A DNA stretch of 64,000 bases from Saccharopolyspora indica (GTDB lineage: Bacteria > Actinomycetota > Actinomycetes > Mycobacteriales > Pseudonocardiaceae): the NCBI RefSeq assembly GCF_027853965.1, contig NZ_JAQGLB010000009.1:124001-188000 (forward strand). Direction: 5' to 3'. Made by a program: the position numbers and the translations under genes. Of the stretch, positions 10,827 to 18,494 are shown one piece after another (position 1 is the stretch's first letter; the number at the start of each line of letters is the position of its first letter). A model generated the notes under the pieces. It was not told where the DNA came from, searched no databases, and saw only the letters and a program-made list of their open reading frames with translations.

Positions 10827-11561
10827 TCATGGGTTGGTGGCGGCGGCGAGGAAGATCGGGATGGCGCAGCTGAGGCGGTCGGTCTCGGCTCGGCGCTGTT
10901 GGTCGGCGATCCAGGAATCCGCCTGCGCGTTGGTGAGGGCTCCGGCTGCGCGGGCGGCTTCGGCGAGGCCCAGCAGGACCGGCAGGACGATGGTGCCGGT
11001 GAAGAACCCGGTGTGGATCTCGACGGTGACGTCGCGAAAGTCGTTGTCCAGCAGCAGGTTCCGGTACTGGCGCGCGGCGTGCGGCCGGGGGACCGTGCCG
11101 AGCCGGGCAAGCACCGCCGCGCGAGTGGTCGTCGCGTCGTCGGAGTCGATCAGAATTCCTTCCCAGTCCTGGCCGAGCAGCACGATGCGGCCACCCGGCG
11201 CCAGCACCCGCCTGGCCTCGGCCAGCGCCGCCGCCGGATCGGCGATCGCGTGGAAGACCTTCTCCGCTCGGTAGCCCGCGAGCTCGCCGTCGGCGAAGGG
11301 CAGGGCACCGGCGTCGGCCAGCCGGACGTCGACGCCGGGCAGCCGCTCGCGCGCTGTCGCGACCATGTCCCGGTCGACGTCCAGCCCGATCGCCGCCACA
11401 CCGCGTTCGCGCAGCTCACCAACGGCCCGGCCGGCTCCGCAGCCGATGTCGGCGACCACTCCGGCGGTGGGCAGCAGCTGGTAGGACCGCTCGCGGAGGC
11501 GCACCGCTTCGGGCAGCGAGTCGAAGCGGTCGAGGATCTCGATCAGGTTCTCGGTTGACAT
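10827..11561 (-). CDS. Class I SAM-dependent methyltransferase
   Basis: A 244-residue Methyltransf_11/25-type protein. Motif I is VADIGCGAGRAVGEL near residue 37, followed by an acidic residue ending strand beta-2 (GLDVDRD) and LAPGGRIVLLG in the post-I region. It is divergent from a MerR regulator, with the start codons of the annotated frames only ~29 bp apart, and a MerR-style promoter precedes it, so it is probably the regulator's target. It may modify a small molecule, possibly the inducer; the substrate is unknown. Confidence 0.85.
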   Translation of the reverse strand: MSTENLIEILDRFDSLPEAVRLRERSYQLLPTAGVVADIGCGAGRAVGELRERGVAAIGLDVDRDMVATARERLPGVDVRLADAGALPFADGELAGYRAEKVFHAIADPAAALAEARRVLAPGGRIVLLGQDWEGILIDSDDATTTRAAVLARLGTVPRPHAARQYRNLLLDNDFRDVTVEIHTGFFTGTIVLPVLLGLAEAARAAGALTNAQADSWIADQQRRAETDRLSCAIPIFLAAATNP

Positions 11562-11568
11562 GTCGCCG

Positions 11569-11599
11569 AGCCTGCGACTTCATGTCGACGTGAAGTCAA
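11569..11599 (-). promoter_or_regulatory. MerR-type promoter with operator dyad in a 19-bp spacer
   Basis: Read on the minus strand: TTGACT (-35, 11599-11594), a 19-bp spacer, then CAGGCT (-10, 11574-11569). The dyad GACTTCA...TGAAGTC (11576-11597, one mismatched pair over 22 bp) fills the spacer. An over-long spacer carrying a dyad is characteristic of MerR-activated promoters. The predicted transcript would start about at the methyltransferase ATG, so it may be leaderless. The same dyad overlaps the regulator's GTG start. Confidence 0.65.
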
Positions 11600-12039
11600 C
11601 ACCCGAGTTCGCCATCGGCGACCTCGCCGCGCACTTCGGGCTCGCCGCGCACGTACTGCGGCACTGGGAGTCGATGGGGCTGCTGGCGCCCCGCCGGGTC
11701 TCGGGGCGCCGCCGGTACGGCCAGGACGACCTCTACCGGGTGGCGATCATCCTCCGAGCCAAGCAGGCGGGCCTCGGCCTCGAGGCGATCCGCGAGGTGC
11801 TGGCGACCGCGGAGCCCGGCGCGCGCCGGCGGATCATGCAGCGGCACCGCGACGAGCTCCGGCGGCGCATCGACGAGCTCCAGTCCTCGCTGGACCTCAT
11901 CGAGTGCGCGCTGGACTGCGACCACGCCGACATCGCCACCTGCCCGCACTTCCAGCGGGTGCTCGACGAATCGGTCGCCGGGCGCTTTGTCCGGCCCGCC
12001 GGATCGGGGCCGCCGCCGCGGCCGGGGGTGGAGACGTAG
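11590..12039 (+). CDS. MerR family transcriptional regulator
   Basis: A 149-residue MerR regulator. The N-terminal FAIGDLAAHFGLAAHVLRHW helix-turn-helix and wing (GRRRYGQDDLYRV) are clear, followed by the dimerisation helix (RDELRRRIDELQSSLDLIECAL). The tail ends with C..DHADIATCPHF, two Cys and two His that may bind metal or sense redox. The GTG at 11590 gives the usual N-terminal spacing; an ATG at 11560 is in frame but would overlap the divergent gene. It likely controls the methyltransferase and itself through the dyad at 11576-11597. Confidence 0.85.
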   Translation: MKSTPEFAIGDLAAHFGLAAHVLRHWESMGLLAPRRVSGRRRYGQDDLYRVAIILRAKQAGLGLEAIREVLATAEPGARRRIMQRHRDELRRRIDELQSSLDLIECALDCDHADIATCPHFQRVLDESVAGRFVRPAGSGPPPRPGVET

Positions 12040-12079
12040 ACTGACCTCGACATTTCGTCGTTCGCAGGGGAGTGGGCAC

Positions 12080-13447
12080 TTGTCCGGCACCGATCCCGCC
12101 GCGCTGCAGGAGCTGCGCGCCGTGGAGGCCGAGCTCAACGAACGCTGGCCGGAGACCAAGATCGAACCGTCGCTGGACCGGATCCGGGCGCTCACCGATC
12201 TGCTCGCCGAGCCGCAGCGCAGCTACCCGGTGGTGCACATCGCCGGGACCAACGGGAAGTCGTCGACCTCCCGGCTGACCGACGCCCTGCTGTCCGGGCT
12301 CGGCCTGCGCACCGGCCGCTACACCAGCCCGCACCTGCAGGTCGCCACCGAGCGGATCAGCATCGACGGCAAGCCGATCAGCCCGGAGGCCTACGTCGAG
12401 GCCTACCGCGACGTCGCGCCGTACGTGTCCATCGTGGACTCCCGCAGCGATGTGCGGATGAGTAAGTTCGAGGTGCTCACCGGCATGGCCTTCGCGGCCT
12501 TCGCCGACGCGCCGGTCGAGGCGGCGGTGGTCGAGGTCGGGCTGGGCGGCAGCTGGGACGCCACCAACGTCGCCGACGCCAAGATCGCGGTGGTCTGCCC
12601 GGTCGCGCTGGATCACGCCGAGTACCTGGGCGACGACATCGCCGGGATCGCCGCCGAGAAGGCCGGGATCATCAAACCCGGTTCGATCGCGGTGGTCGCG
12701 GCGCAGCCCGCGGCGGCCCAGCAGGTGATCATGGATCGCGTCGCGGAGGTCGACGCCACGGTCGCCCGCGAGGGCCAGGAGTTCGGCGTGCTGTCGCGGA
12801 CCGTCGCGGTCGGCGGCCAGATGCTGAGCCTGCAGGGGCTGGGCGGCGTCTACGACGAGGTGTTCCTGCCGCTGCACGGCGAGCACCAGGCCCGCAACGC
12901 GGCGCTCGCGCTCGCCGCGACGGAAGCGTTCTTCGGAGCAGGCGCCGATCGCCAGCTCGACGTGGAGCGGGTCCGCGAGGGCTTCGCGAGCGTCGTGACC
13001 CCGGGCCGCCTGGAGCGGGTGCGCTCCGCGCCGACCGTGCTGGTCGACGCCGCGCACAACCCGCACGGCGCTCGGGCGCTGGCCGACGCGCTCAGCTCGG
13101 AGTTCTCCTTCCGCCGCCTGGTCGCGGTGGTCGGCGTGCTCGGCGACAAGGACGCGCGCGGCATCCTGACCGAGCTGGAGCCGGTGGTCGAGGAGATCGT
13201 GCTGACCCGCAACTCCTCGCCGCGGGCGATGGATCCCGACGAGCTGGCGGGCGTGGCCAAGGACATCTTCGGCCCGGACCGCATCGTCGTCGAACCGCGG
13301 CTGGACGACGCGGTCGAAACCGCGATCCAGCTCGCCGAGGAGACCGACGACCCGGGCGAATCGGTGTCCGGCGGCGGCGTGGTGATCACCGGCTCGGTGG
13401 TGACCGCGGGCGAGGCCCGAGCCCTCTTCGGCAAGGAACCGGCATGA
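12080..13447 (+). CDS. folC: Bifunctional folylpolyglutamate synthase/dihydrofolate synthase
   Basis: A 455-residue Mur-ligase-family enzyme that adds L-glutamate to dihydropteroate and folates in the cytoplasm. The ATP-binding loop VHIAGTNGKSSTS is near residue 50, followed by GLRTGRYTSPHL, VVEVGLGGSWDATN and the C-terminal DAAHNPHGA motif. No ATG or GTG is well placed; the TTG at 12080, nine bases after GGGGAG, gives the usual N-terminus. The stop overlaps the next gene by ATGA. Position after valS is conserved in actinobacteria. Confidence 0.95.
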   Translation: MSGTDPAALQELRAVEAELNERWPETKIEPSLDRIRALTDLLAEPQRSYPVVHIAGTNGKSSTSRLTDALLSGLGLRTGRYTSPHLQVATERISIDGKPISPEAYVEAYRDVAPYVSIVDSRSDVRMSKFEVLTGMAFAAFADAPVEAAVVEVGLGGSWDATNVADAKIAVVCPVALDHAEYLGDDIAGIAAEKAGIIKPGSIAVVAAQPAAAQQVIMDRVAEVDATVAREGQEFGVLSRTVAVGGQMLSLQGLGGVYDEVFLPLHGEHQARNAALALAATEAFFGAGADRQLDVERVREGFASVVTPGRLERVRSAPTVLVDAAHNPHGARALADALSSEFSFRRLVAVVGVLGDKDARGILTELEPVVEEIVLTRNSSPRAMDPDELAGVAKDIFGPDRIVVEPRLDDAVETAIQLAEETDDPGESVSGGGVVITGSVVTAGEARALFGKEPA

Positions 13448-13917
13448 GTGGTGGAGAGACTTTGACCGACGAGCAGAAGCCCGAGCCGGGCCACGGCCTG
13501 CCCGAGGCGCCGCCCGGTGTGCGCGACCCGTGGAAGGGTCTGCGCGGGATCATGGCGGGCACGCTGGTGCTGGAGTTCATCACCTTCATGCTGGCGCTGC
13601 CGGTGGTCTGGCGGTTCGGCGGCGGGGTGTCCAGCGCCGGGTTCGTCATCGTCGCGGTGCTGTCGGTGCTGATGCTGGCGGCGGCGTTCGTGCAGCGCCG
13701 CCCGTGGGGACTCGCCGTGGCGCTCGCGCTGCAGGGCGCGATGGTGCTGTGCTTCTTCGTGCACCCGTCGGTCGGCATCATGGGCGCGATCTTCGCCGCT
13801 ATCTGGGGCTACATCCTCTACCTGCGCAACGACGTCGCCCGCCGGATGCGCGAGGGCCAGCTCTACGACCAGCTCGGCCACCCGCCCGGCTACCCGCCGG
13901 AGGACAAGGCCGACTGA
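13444..13917 (+). CDS. DUF4233 domain-containing membrane protein
   Basis: A 157-residue protein with a polar, Pro/Glu-rich N-terminus (about 35 residues), then four hydrophobic helices between residues ~37 and 130, and a charged C-terminal tail. It matches the DUF4233 family, which regularly sits between folC and ndk in actinobacteria. The ATG overlaps the folC stop (ATGA), so it is translationally coupled. Function unknown. Confidence 0.88.
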   Translation: MSGGETLTDEQKPEPGHGLPEAPPGVRDPWKGLRGIMAGTLVLEFITFMLALPVVWRFGGGVSSAGFVIVAVLSVLMLAAAFVQRRPWGLAVALALQGAMVLCFFVHPSVGIMGAIFAAIWGYILYLRNDVARRMREGQLYDQLGHPPGYPPEDKAD

Positions 13918-13951
13918 GTTTCACCTGGTCGAGGCTGGTGCATCATGATGC

Positions 13952-13983
13952 GTGATCCGCATGCTCAGATGCATGCGGATCAC
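13952..13983. promoter_or_regulatory. Inverted repeat over the antitoxin start (candidate autoregulatory operator)
   Basis: GTGATCCGCATG and its exact complement (12-bp arms) are separated by 8 bases. The right arm contains the ATG of the ribbon-helix-helix protein. Antitoxins of this class usually repress their own promoter by binding such a dyad; the assignment is by position and symmetry only. Confidence 0.55.
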
Positions 13984-14221
13984 TATCACGATCGACGACC
14001 AGATACTTGACCAGTTGGAGCTACGTGCGGCGCGCGAACGCACGACGATTAGTGCGCTGATCGAGGATGCGCTCCGCATGGGTGAACTGCGGAGGACACA
14101 ACGGGCGACGTCGAGAACGGGGCGGTTTCACCTACCGACATTCGACCTCGTGGTGCCCCAACCTGGTGTTGACCTCAATGACAACGCCGCACTGCTCGAA
14201 TTCATGGAGCACGACGAGTGA
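13973..14221 (+). CDS. VapB-like ribbon-helix-helix antitoxin without a recognisable toxin
   Basis: An 82-residue protein. Residues 1-40 (MRITITIDDQILDQLELRAA) form a beta strand and two helices of the ribbon-helix-helix fold. The C-terminal half (FHLPTFDLVVPQPGVDLNDNAALLEFM) is the toxin-wrapping tail typical of actinobacterial VapB proteins. A VapC gene normally overlaps the antitoxin stop by a few bases. Here GTGATCGCC at 14218 would start such a frame, but it runs only 30 codons, has no PIN-domain residues, and enters the convergent dehydrogenase. The toxin therefore seems lost. Confidence 0.78.
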   Translation: MRITITIDDQILDQLELRAARERTTISALIEDALRMGELRRTQRATSRTGRFHLPTFDLVVPQPGVDLNDNAALLEFMEHDE

Positions 14222-14252
14222 TCGCCTGCAGGTTCGTGCTGACGACTGACGG

Positions 14253-15353
14253 TCAGCCGATGTCGATGACGGCTCGGCCGATGATCTCGCCGCGGTTGAG
14301 CGCGTCGTAGGCCTCTTGGGCCTGGTCGAAGGGGTAGCGGCGGCTGATCGCGTCCTGCGGGCGCAGGAGGCTCCTGGCGACCAGGTCGAGCAGGACCGGC
14401 ATGTCGCGGCGTGGCTTGGCGCCGTAGGAGCCCTTGATCTGCAGCTTCCGCCGCGCCATGGTCGCCAGGTCGAACTCGCCCGTGGTGCCGCGGGCGGCGA
14501 TGCCGACCACCACGACCTGCCCGCCCTCGACCACCGAGTCGCGCGCCACGTTGAACGTCGGCACCGCGCCGAGCGCCTCGAAGGCGACGTCGACCCCGCG
14601 GCCACCGGTGAGCTCGCGGATGGCGGCCGGGGCGTCCACCTCCGCCGAGTTGACCACGTGCGTGGCACCCAGCTCGCGTGCGCCTGCCAGCTTCTCCTCG
14701 CTGATGTCCACCGCGATGATCATCGACGCGCCGAACACCGCCGCGAGCTGGATCAGCGCCGACCCGACGCCGCCCGCCGCGACCACCGCGACGGTGTCGC
14801 CGACGCGCAGGTCGGCCGCGTGCCGCAGCGCGCCGTAGGCGGTCATGGTCGAGCAGCCCACCGAGGCCACGTCGGTCAGCTCCACGCCGTCGGGCACCCG
14901 GTACACCGAGGTCGCCGGGGTGACGCACCGCTCTGCCAGCCCGCCCTGGGAGTACATCCACACCGCGTCGCCGTCCGGCCGGAACAGCCGGGTCTCGTCG
15001 TCGTAGAGCCGCCCCTTGCCCCGGTTGAACTCGAAGAACCGCAGGCAGATCTCCTCGTTGCCGCGCGCGCACTGCGCGCACTGGCCGCACGGCATGATGA
15101 AGCTGGTGACCACCGGGTCGCCCACCGCGAGCCCGGTGACGCCGGGGCCGACCTCGGAGATCACGCCCGCGACCTCGTGCCCCAGCACCGCCGGGACCGG
15201 GAACGGCAGCTCGCCCTTGAGCACGTGCAGATCGGAGTGGCAGGCGCCGCAGGACCGCACGTCGATGGCGACCTCGCCCGCCCTCGGCACCGGATCGGCG
15301 AGCTCCTCGATCCGCATCGGCTGGTTGGCGGCGGTGTGCACAGCAGCGCGCAT
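14253..15353 (-). CDS. Zinc-dependent alcohol dehydrogenase (MDR family)
   Basis: A 366-residue medium-chain dehydrogenase. The catalytic-zinc region is CGACHSDLHVLKG with GHEVAG; the structural-zinc loop has CGQCAQCARGNEEIC (four Cys). The Rossmann motif is VAAGGVGSALIQ, followed by the Asp of AVDISEEK, which favours NAD. An insert FFEFNRGKGRLYDDETRLF after the zinc loop resembles enzymes of the formaldehyde/mycothiol- or aryl-alcohol-type branch. Substrate not determined. It is convergent with the antitoxin gene and divergent from phoD. Confidence 0.9.
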   Translation of the reverse strand: MRAAVHTAANQPMRIEELADPVPRAGEVAIDVRSCGACHSDLHVLKGELPFPVPAVLGHEVAGVISEVGPGVTGLAVGDPVVTSFIMPCGQCAQCARGNEEICLRFFEFNRGKGRLYDDETRLFRPDGDAVWMYSQGGLAERCVTPATSVYRVPDGVELTDVASVGCSTMTAYGALRHAADLRVGDTVAVVAAGGVGSALIQLAAVFGASMIIAVDISEEKLAGARELGATHVVNSAEVDAPAAIRELTGGRGVDVAFEALGAVPTFNVARDSVVEGGQVVVVGIAARGTTGEFDLATMARRKLQIKGSYGAKPRRDMPVLLDLVARSLLRPQDAISRRYPFDQAQEAYDALNRGEIIGRAVIDIG

Positions 15354-15509
15354 CCAGGTCTCCTCGTCAGACAGACCGGCCAGTCGGTTCGCCGGTGAAG
15401 CTATCGCGCCGCACCGCCGCGCACCAGGCCCGCGATCGGCACGAACTCTTCACCTGGGCGTCGATCCGAGGTGAGCCACCAGCCGCCTGGTGCGGATAGA
15501 ACCGGGCGC

Positions 15510-17039
15510 ATGAGCACCGATCCCGCGCTGAACCGGCGCACCCTGCTGCGGGGTGCCGCCACCGGACTCGCCGCCTCCGGCCTGCTGGCCGGTGCCCCGG
15601 CCTTCGCCCGCTCCGGACGCCCCGTGCTGACCCACGGCGTGCAGCTCGGCGACCCGCGTCCGGACGGCGCCGTGGTGTGGACCCGCGCCGACCGGCCGTC
15701 GCGGATGTTCGTCGAGATCTCCCGCCACGCCGACTTCCGCGGTTCGCGGCGGATCCCCGGCCCGCTGCTGACCCCGGAGACCGACGGCACCGGCGAACTC
15801 CTGCTGCCGCACCTGCCGCCCGGGCAGCAGCTGCACTACCGCGTCGTCGCCCAGGACCTGGACGGCCGGGTCGACAGCGAGCCGCTGACCGGCACCTTCC
15901 GCACCGTGCCGCGCGCTCGCCGCGACGTGCGGTTCCTGTGGTCGGGCGACGTCGTCGGGCAGGGCTGGGGCATCAACCCGGACGTCGGCGGCATGACGAT
16001 CTACAACGCGATGGCCGCCCGCAACCCGGACTTCTTCCTGCACAGCGGCGACACCGTGTACGCCGACGGCCCGCTGCAGGAGTCGGTGGTGCTCCCGGAC
16101 GGGCGGGTGTGGCGCAACATCGTCACCCCGGAGAAGTCCAAGGTGGCCGAAACGCTGGCCGAGTACCGCGGGCAGTTCGCCTACAACCTGCTCGACGAGA
16201 ACTTCCGCCGCTTCGCCGCGCAGGTGCCGCAGCTGGTGCAGTGGGACGACCACGAGGTCACCAACAACTGGTACCCGGGCGAGGTCCTGGACTCCGACAA
16301 GTACACCGAGAAGCGCGTCGACGTGCTCGCCCAGCGGGCTTTCCAGGCGTTCCACGAGTGGCAGCCCGCCCGCCGCCAGGACGCGGTGGACGGCCGGGTG
16401 TACCGCAAGGTCTCGCACGGCCCGCTGCTCGACGTGTTCGTGCTCGACATGCGCAGCTACCGGGACCCGAACTCGGCGGGCACCAGCCCGGAGCGGATCC
16501 TCGGCGCGCGCCAGGCGCGGTGGCTGGTCGAGGAGCTCAGCCGGTCGCGGGCGACCTGGAAGGTGATCGCTTCCGACATGCCGATCGGCATCGTGGTGCC
16601 CGACGGCGACGCGATCGAAGGCGTCGCCAACGGCCTGCCCGGTGCGCCCAACGGTCGCGAGGCCGAGCTGGCATGGGTGCTGCAGGAGATCAGCCGCCGG
16701 CGGGTGCGCAACACGATCTGGCTGACCGCGGACGTGCACTACTCGGCGGCGATCGAGTACTCCCCGGAGCGCGCCGCCTTCGAGGGCTTCGACCCGTTCT
16801 GGGAATTCGTCTCCGGCCCGCTGCACGCAGGCGCGTTCGGCCCGAACAAGCTGGACCCGACCTTCGGTCCTGAGCAGGTGTTCGTCAGCGCGCCGAGCAG
16901 GCAGGGCGCCTCGCCGCTGGAGGGCTTCCAGCACTTCGGCGAGGTCAACATCGACGCCCGCACCGGCCAGCTGCGCGTCGACCTCCGCGACCAGGGCGGC
17001 CGCTCGCTGTGGGCCAAGACCCTCGACCCGCAGCGCTGA
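15510..17039 (+). CDS. PhoD-type alkaline phosphatase, Tat-exported
   Basis: A 509-residue metallophosphoesterase of the PhoD family, which frees phosphate from mono- and diesters outside the membrane using Fe/Ca. The twin-arginine signal RRTLLR is at residues 9-14, followed by a mild hydrophobic stretch and a likely cut after AFA (residue 33). The N-terminal Fn3-like domain is followed by the catalytic motifs HSGDTVYADG, WDDHEVTNNW and TADVHYSAAIEY. The ATG at 15510 places the twin arginines correctly. No Pho box was identified. A strong hairpin follows at 17071. Confidence 0.93.
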   Translation: MSTDPALNRRTLLRGAATGLAASGLLAGAPAFARSGRPVLTHGVQLGDPRPDGAVVWTRADRPSRMFVEISRHADFRGSRRIPGPLLTPETDGTGELLLPHLPPGQQLHYRVVAQDLDGRVDSEPLTGTFRTVPRARRDVRFLWSGDVVGQGWGINPDVGGMTIYNAMAARNPDFFLHSGDTVYADGPLQESVVLPDGRVWRNIVTPEKSKVAETLAEYRGQFAYNLLDENFRRFAAQVPQLVQWDDHEVTNNWYPGEVLDSDKYTEKRVDVLAQRAFQAFHEWQPARRQDAVDGRVYRKVSHGPLLDVFVLDMRSYRDPNSAGTSPERILGARQARWLVEELSRSRATWKVIASDMPIGIVVPDGDAIEGVANGLPGAPNGREAELAWVLQEISRRRVRNTIWLTADVHYSAAIEYSPERAAFEGFDPFWEFVSGPLHAGAFGPNKLDPTFGPEQVFVSAPSRQGASPLEGFQHFGEVNIDARTGQLRVDLRDQGGRSLWAKTLDPQR

Positions 17040-17070
17040 CCAGCCACGATCGAGTTATTCGGTGGAGGTT

Positions 17071-17097
17071 GGGTGGGAAGTGCGGTACTTCCCACCC
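17071..17097. terminator. Perfect hairpin after phoD, overlapping the AbrB-like gene start
   Basis: GGGTGGGAAGT and its exact complement (11-bp arms) flank a 5-base loop. It could end the phoD transcript, but the GTG start of the AbrB-like gene lies inside the left arm, so it may instead be an operator or translational control element for that gene. Confidence 0.5.
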
Positions 17098-17327
17098 TCG
17101 TGGAGATGAACGAAGAAGAGCAGGTCACCATCCCGGCCGATCAGCGCCAGGAACTGGGACTGCGGCCAGGGAGCCGGATCGAGATCACGTTGGCGGGCGA
17201 CGCGCTGATCCTCACGCATGCTCGCCCGGCATCGGCCCGCGGGAAGCGCATCGTCGAGCTGCTGCGGGGCAGCGGACGCGGCGAGATGACGACCGACGAG
17301 ATCATGGAGCTGACGCGCGGCGAGTGA
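17073..17327 (+). CDS. AbrB/MazE-like (SpoVT-type) DNA-binding protein, orphan antitoxin candidate
   Basis: An 84-residue protein with the swapped-hairpin AbrB fold pattern: EMNEEEQVTIPADQRQELGL, RPGSRIEITLAGD, ALILTH. The C-terminal part (RGKRIVELLRGSGRGEMTTDEIMEL) looks like an antitoxin tail. The GTG at 17073 has GGTGGAGG four bases upstream; an ATG at 17106 would remove most of the first strand. No PIN or other toxin frame follows; ndk begins 105 bp downstream. It could be a solitary regulator or the remainder of a toxin-antitoxin pair. Confidence 0.68.
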   Translation: MGSAVLPTLVEMNEEEQVTIPADQRQELGLRPGSRIEITLAGDALILTHARPASARGKRIVELLRGSGRGEMTTDEIMELTRGE

Positions 17328-17432
17328 TGCCGCCCCGCCGTCGGGCGTGTCACCTGCATCGATACGCTGGCGGGCAAAACGGGCGCGGTGCGTGACGGCA
17401 CCTGGCGCCCAAGGCGACGAAGGAGGACAACC

Positions 17433-17843
17433 GTGAGCGAGCGCACCCTGGTCCTGGTCAAGCCGGACGGAGTCGAGCGCGGCCTGGTCGGCGAGGTGAT
17501 CAGCCGGATCGAGCGCAAGGGCCTGAAGCTGGTCGCGCTGGAGCTGAAGAACGTCGACCGCGAGCTCGCCGAGCAGCACTACGCCGAGCACGACGGCAAG
17601 CCGTTCTTCGGCTCGCTGATCGAGTTCATCACCTCCGGGCCGGTCGTGGCCGCGTGCGTCGAGGGCCCGCGCGCCATCGCCGCGTTCCGCCAGCTGGCCG
17701 GTGGCACCGACCCGGTGGAGAAGGCGGCGCCGGGCAGCATCCGCGGCGACTTCGGCCTGGAGGTCCAGTTCAACCTCGTGCACGGTTCGGACTCGCCCGA
17801 GTCCGCCGCGCGCGAGCTCAAGCTCTGGTTCCCGGAGGTCTGA
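17433..17843 (+). CDS. ndk: Nucleoside diphosphate kinase
   Basis: A 136-residue protein of the expected length that moves the gamma phosphate between nucleoside tri- and diphosphates through a phospho-histidine. The N-terminal [16 protein letters not shown] is followed by the catalytic NLVHGSDS motif with His117. The GTG at 17433 has AAGGAGG seven bases upstream. A GNAT gene follows after 5 bp, likely in the same transcript. Confidence 0.98.
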   Translation: MSERTLVLVKPDGVERGLVGEVISRIERKGLKLVALELKNVDRELAEQHYAEHDGKPFFGSLIEFITSGPVVAACVEGPRAIAAFRQLAGGTDPVEKAAPGSIRGDFGLEVQFNLVHGSDSPESAARELKLWFPEV

Positions 17844-17848
17844 GACCC

Positions 17849-18403
17849 GTGACCGGCATCGACCCGGACGGCTTCGTCACCGGGCCGCACCGGGTGGATG
17901 CCGTCCACCCGGACCTGGTGGAGGCGCTGGCCGGGTTGTGGGCGCGGGTCACCGCGGCCGGCGGCGCGGCCGGGTTCAGCCCGACGGACCCGCTGGACGA
18001 GCTGCGCGCCGCAGCGACCAAGCTGGTCGACGAAGTGCGGACCAAGAAGGCGCACCTGATCACCATCGGCCAGCAGCACGTGCTGGTCGGAATCGCGGTG
18101 CTGCGGCCGCGGCAGCTGCCGGTCCGGACGCACACCGGCGAGCTCGTCTGGCTGGCGGTCGACCCGGCGCTGCAGGGCAGGGGCTGGGGCGGGCAGCTGC
18201 ACGACGCGGCGCTGGTGCACGCGCAGGCGATCGGCCTGGAGATGCTGGACCTGGTCACCCGCAGCGGGCACGGCCTGGAGCGCTACTACGCGCGCCTCGG
18301 CTGGGTCGAGCGGGGCCGCTGGCCAGGTGCGGTCCGCGTCGCCCCTGGTGACGACCGGGACGAGATCTGGTTCACCCGGGAAGTCGGATCCCGCGCGCGG
18401 TGA
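17849..18403 (+). CDS. GNAT family N-acetyltransferase
   Basis: A 184-residue protein. The acetyl-CoA binding motif A is LAVDPALQGRGWGGQLHDAA near residue 101, followed by the strand/helix pattern ending YYARLGWVERG, the usual GNAT C-terminal signature. The GTG at 17849 is 5 bp after ndk. The acceptor is unknown. A GC-rich hairpin at 18452-18479 follows. Confidence 0.83.
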   Translation: MTGIDPDGFVTGPHRVDAVHPDLVEALAGLWARVTAAGGAAGFSPTDPLDELRAAATKLVDEVRTKKAHLITIGQQHVLVGIAVLRPRQLPVRTHTGELVWLAVDPALQGRGWGGQLHDAALVHAQAIGLEMLDLVTRSGHGLERYYARLGWVERGRWPGAVRVAPGDDRDEIWFTREVGSRAR

Positions 18404-18451
18404 GCCCGGCGCGCGGCCGCCAGCGCAAGAAGAAAGACCTCATCGGAATTC

Positions 18452-18479
18452 GCCCCGGGCCCCTTGGCGGGGCCGGGGC
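18452..18479. terminator. GC-rich hairpin upstream of the radical SAM gene
   Basis: GCCCCGGGCCCC pairs with GGGGCCGGGGC, with one bulged G and a 5-base loop, and is followed by CTTTACC. It lies 49 bp after the GNAT stop and 16 bp before the next start, so it probably ends or attenuates the ndk-GNAT transcript. Confidence 0.55.
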
Positions 18480-18494
18480 CTTTACCCTGGTTGG

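Noticed and set aside
14218..14310. Short frame overlapping the VapB-like stop considered as VapC
   Set aside because: Thirty codons only, no acidic PIN residues, and it is antisense to the dehydrogenase 3' end.
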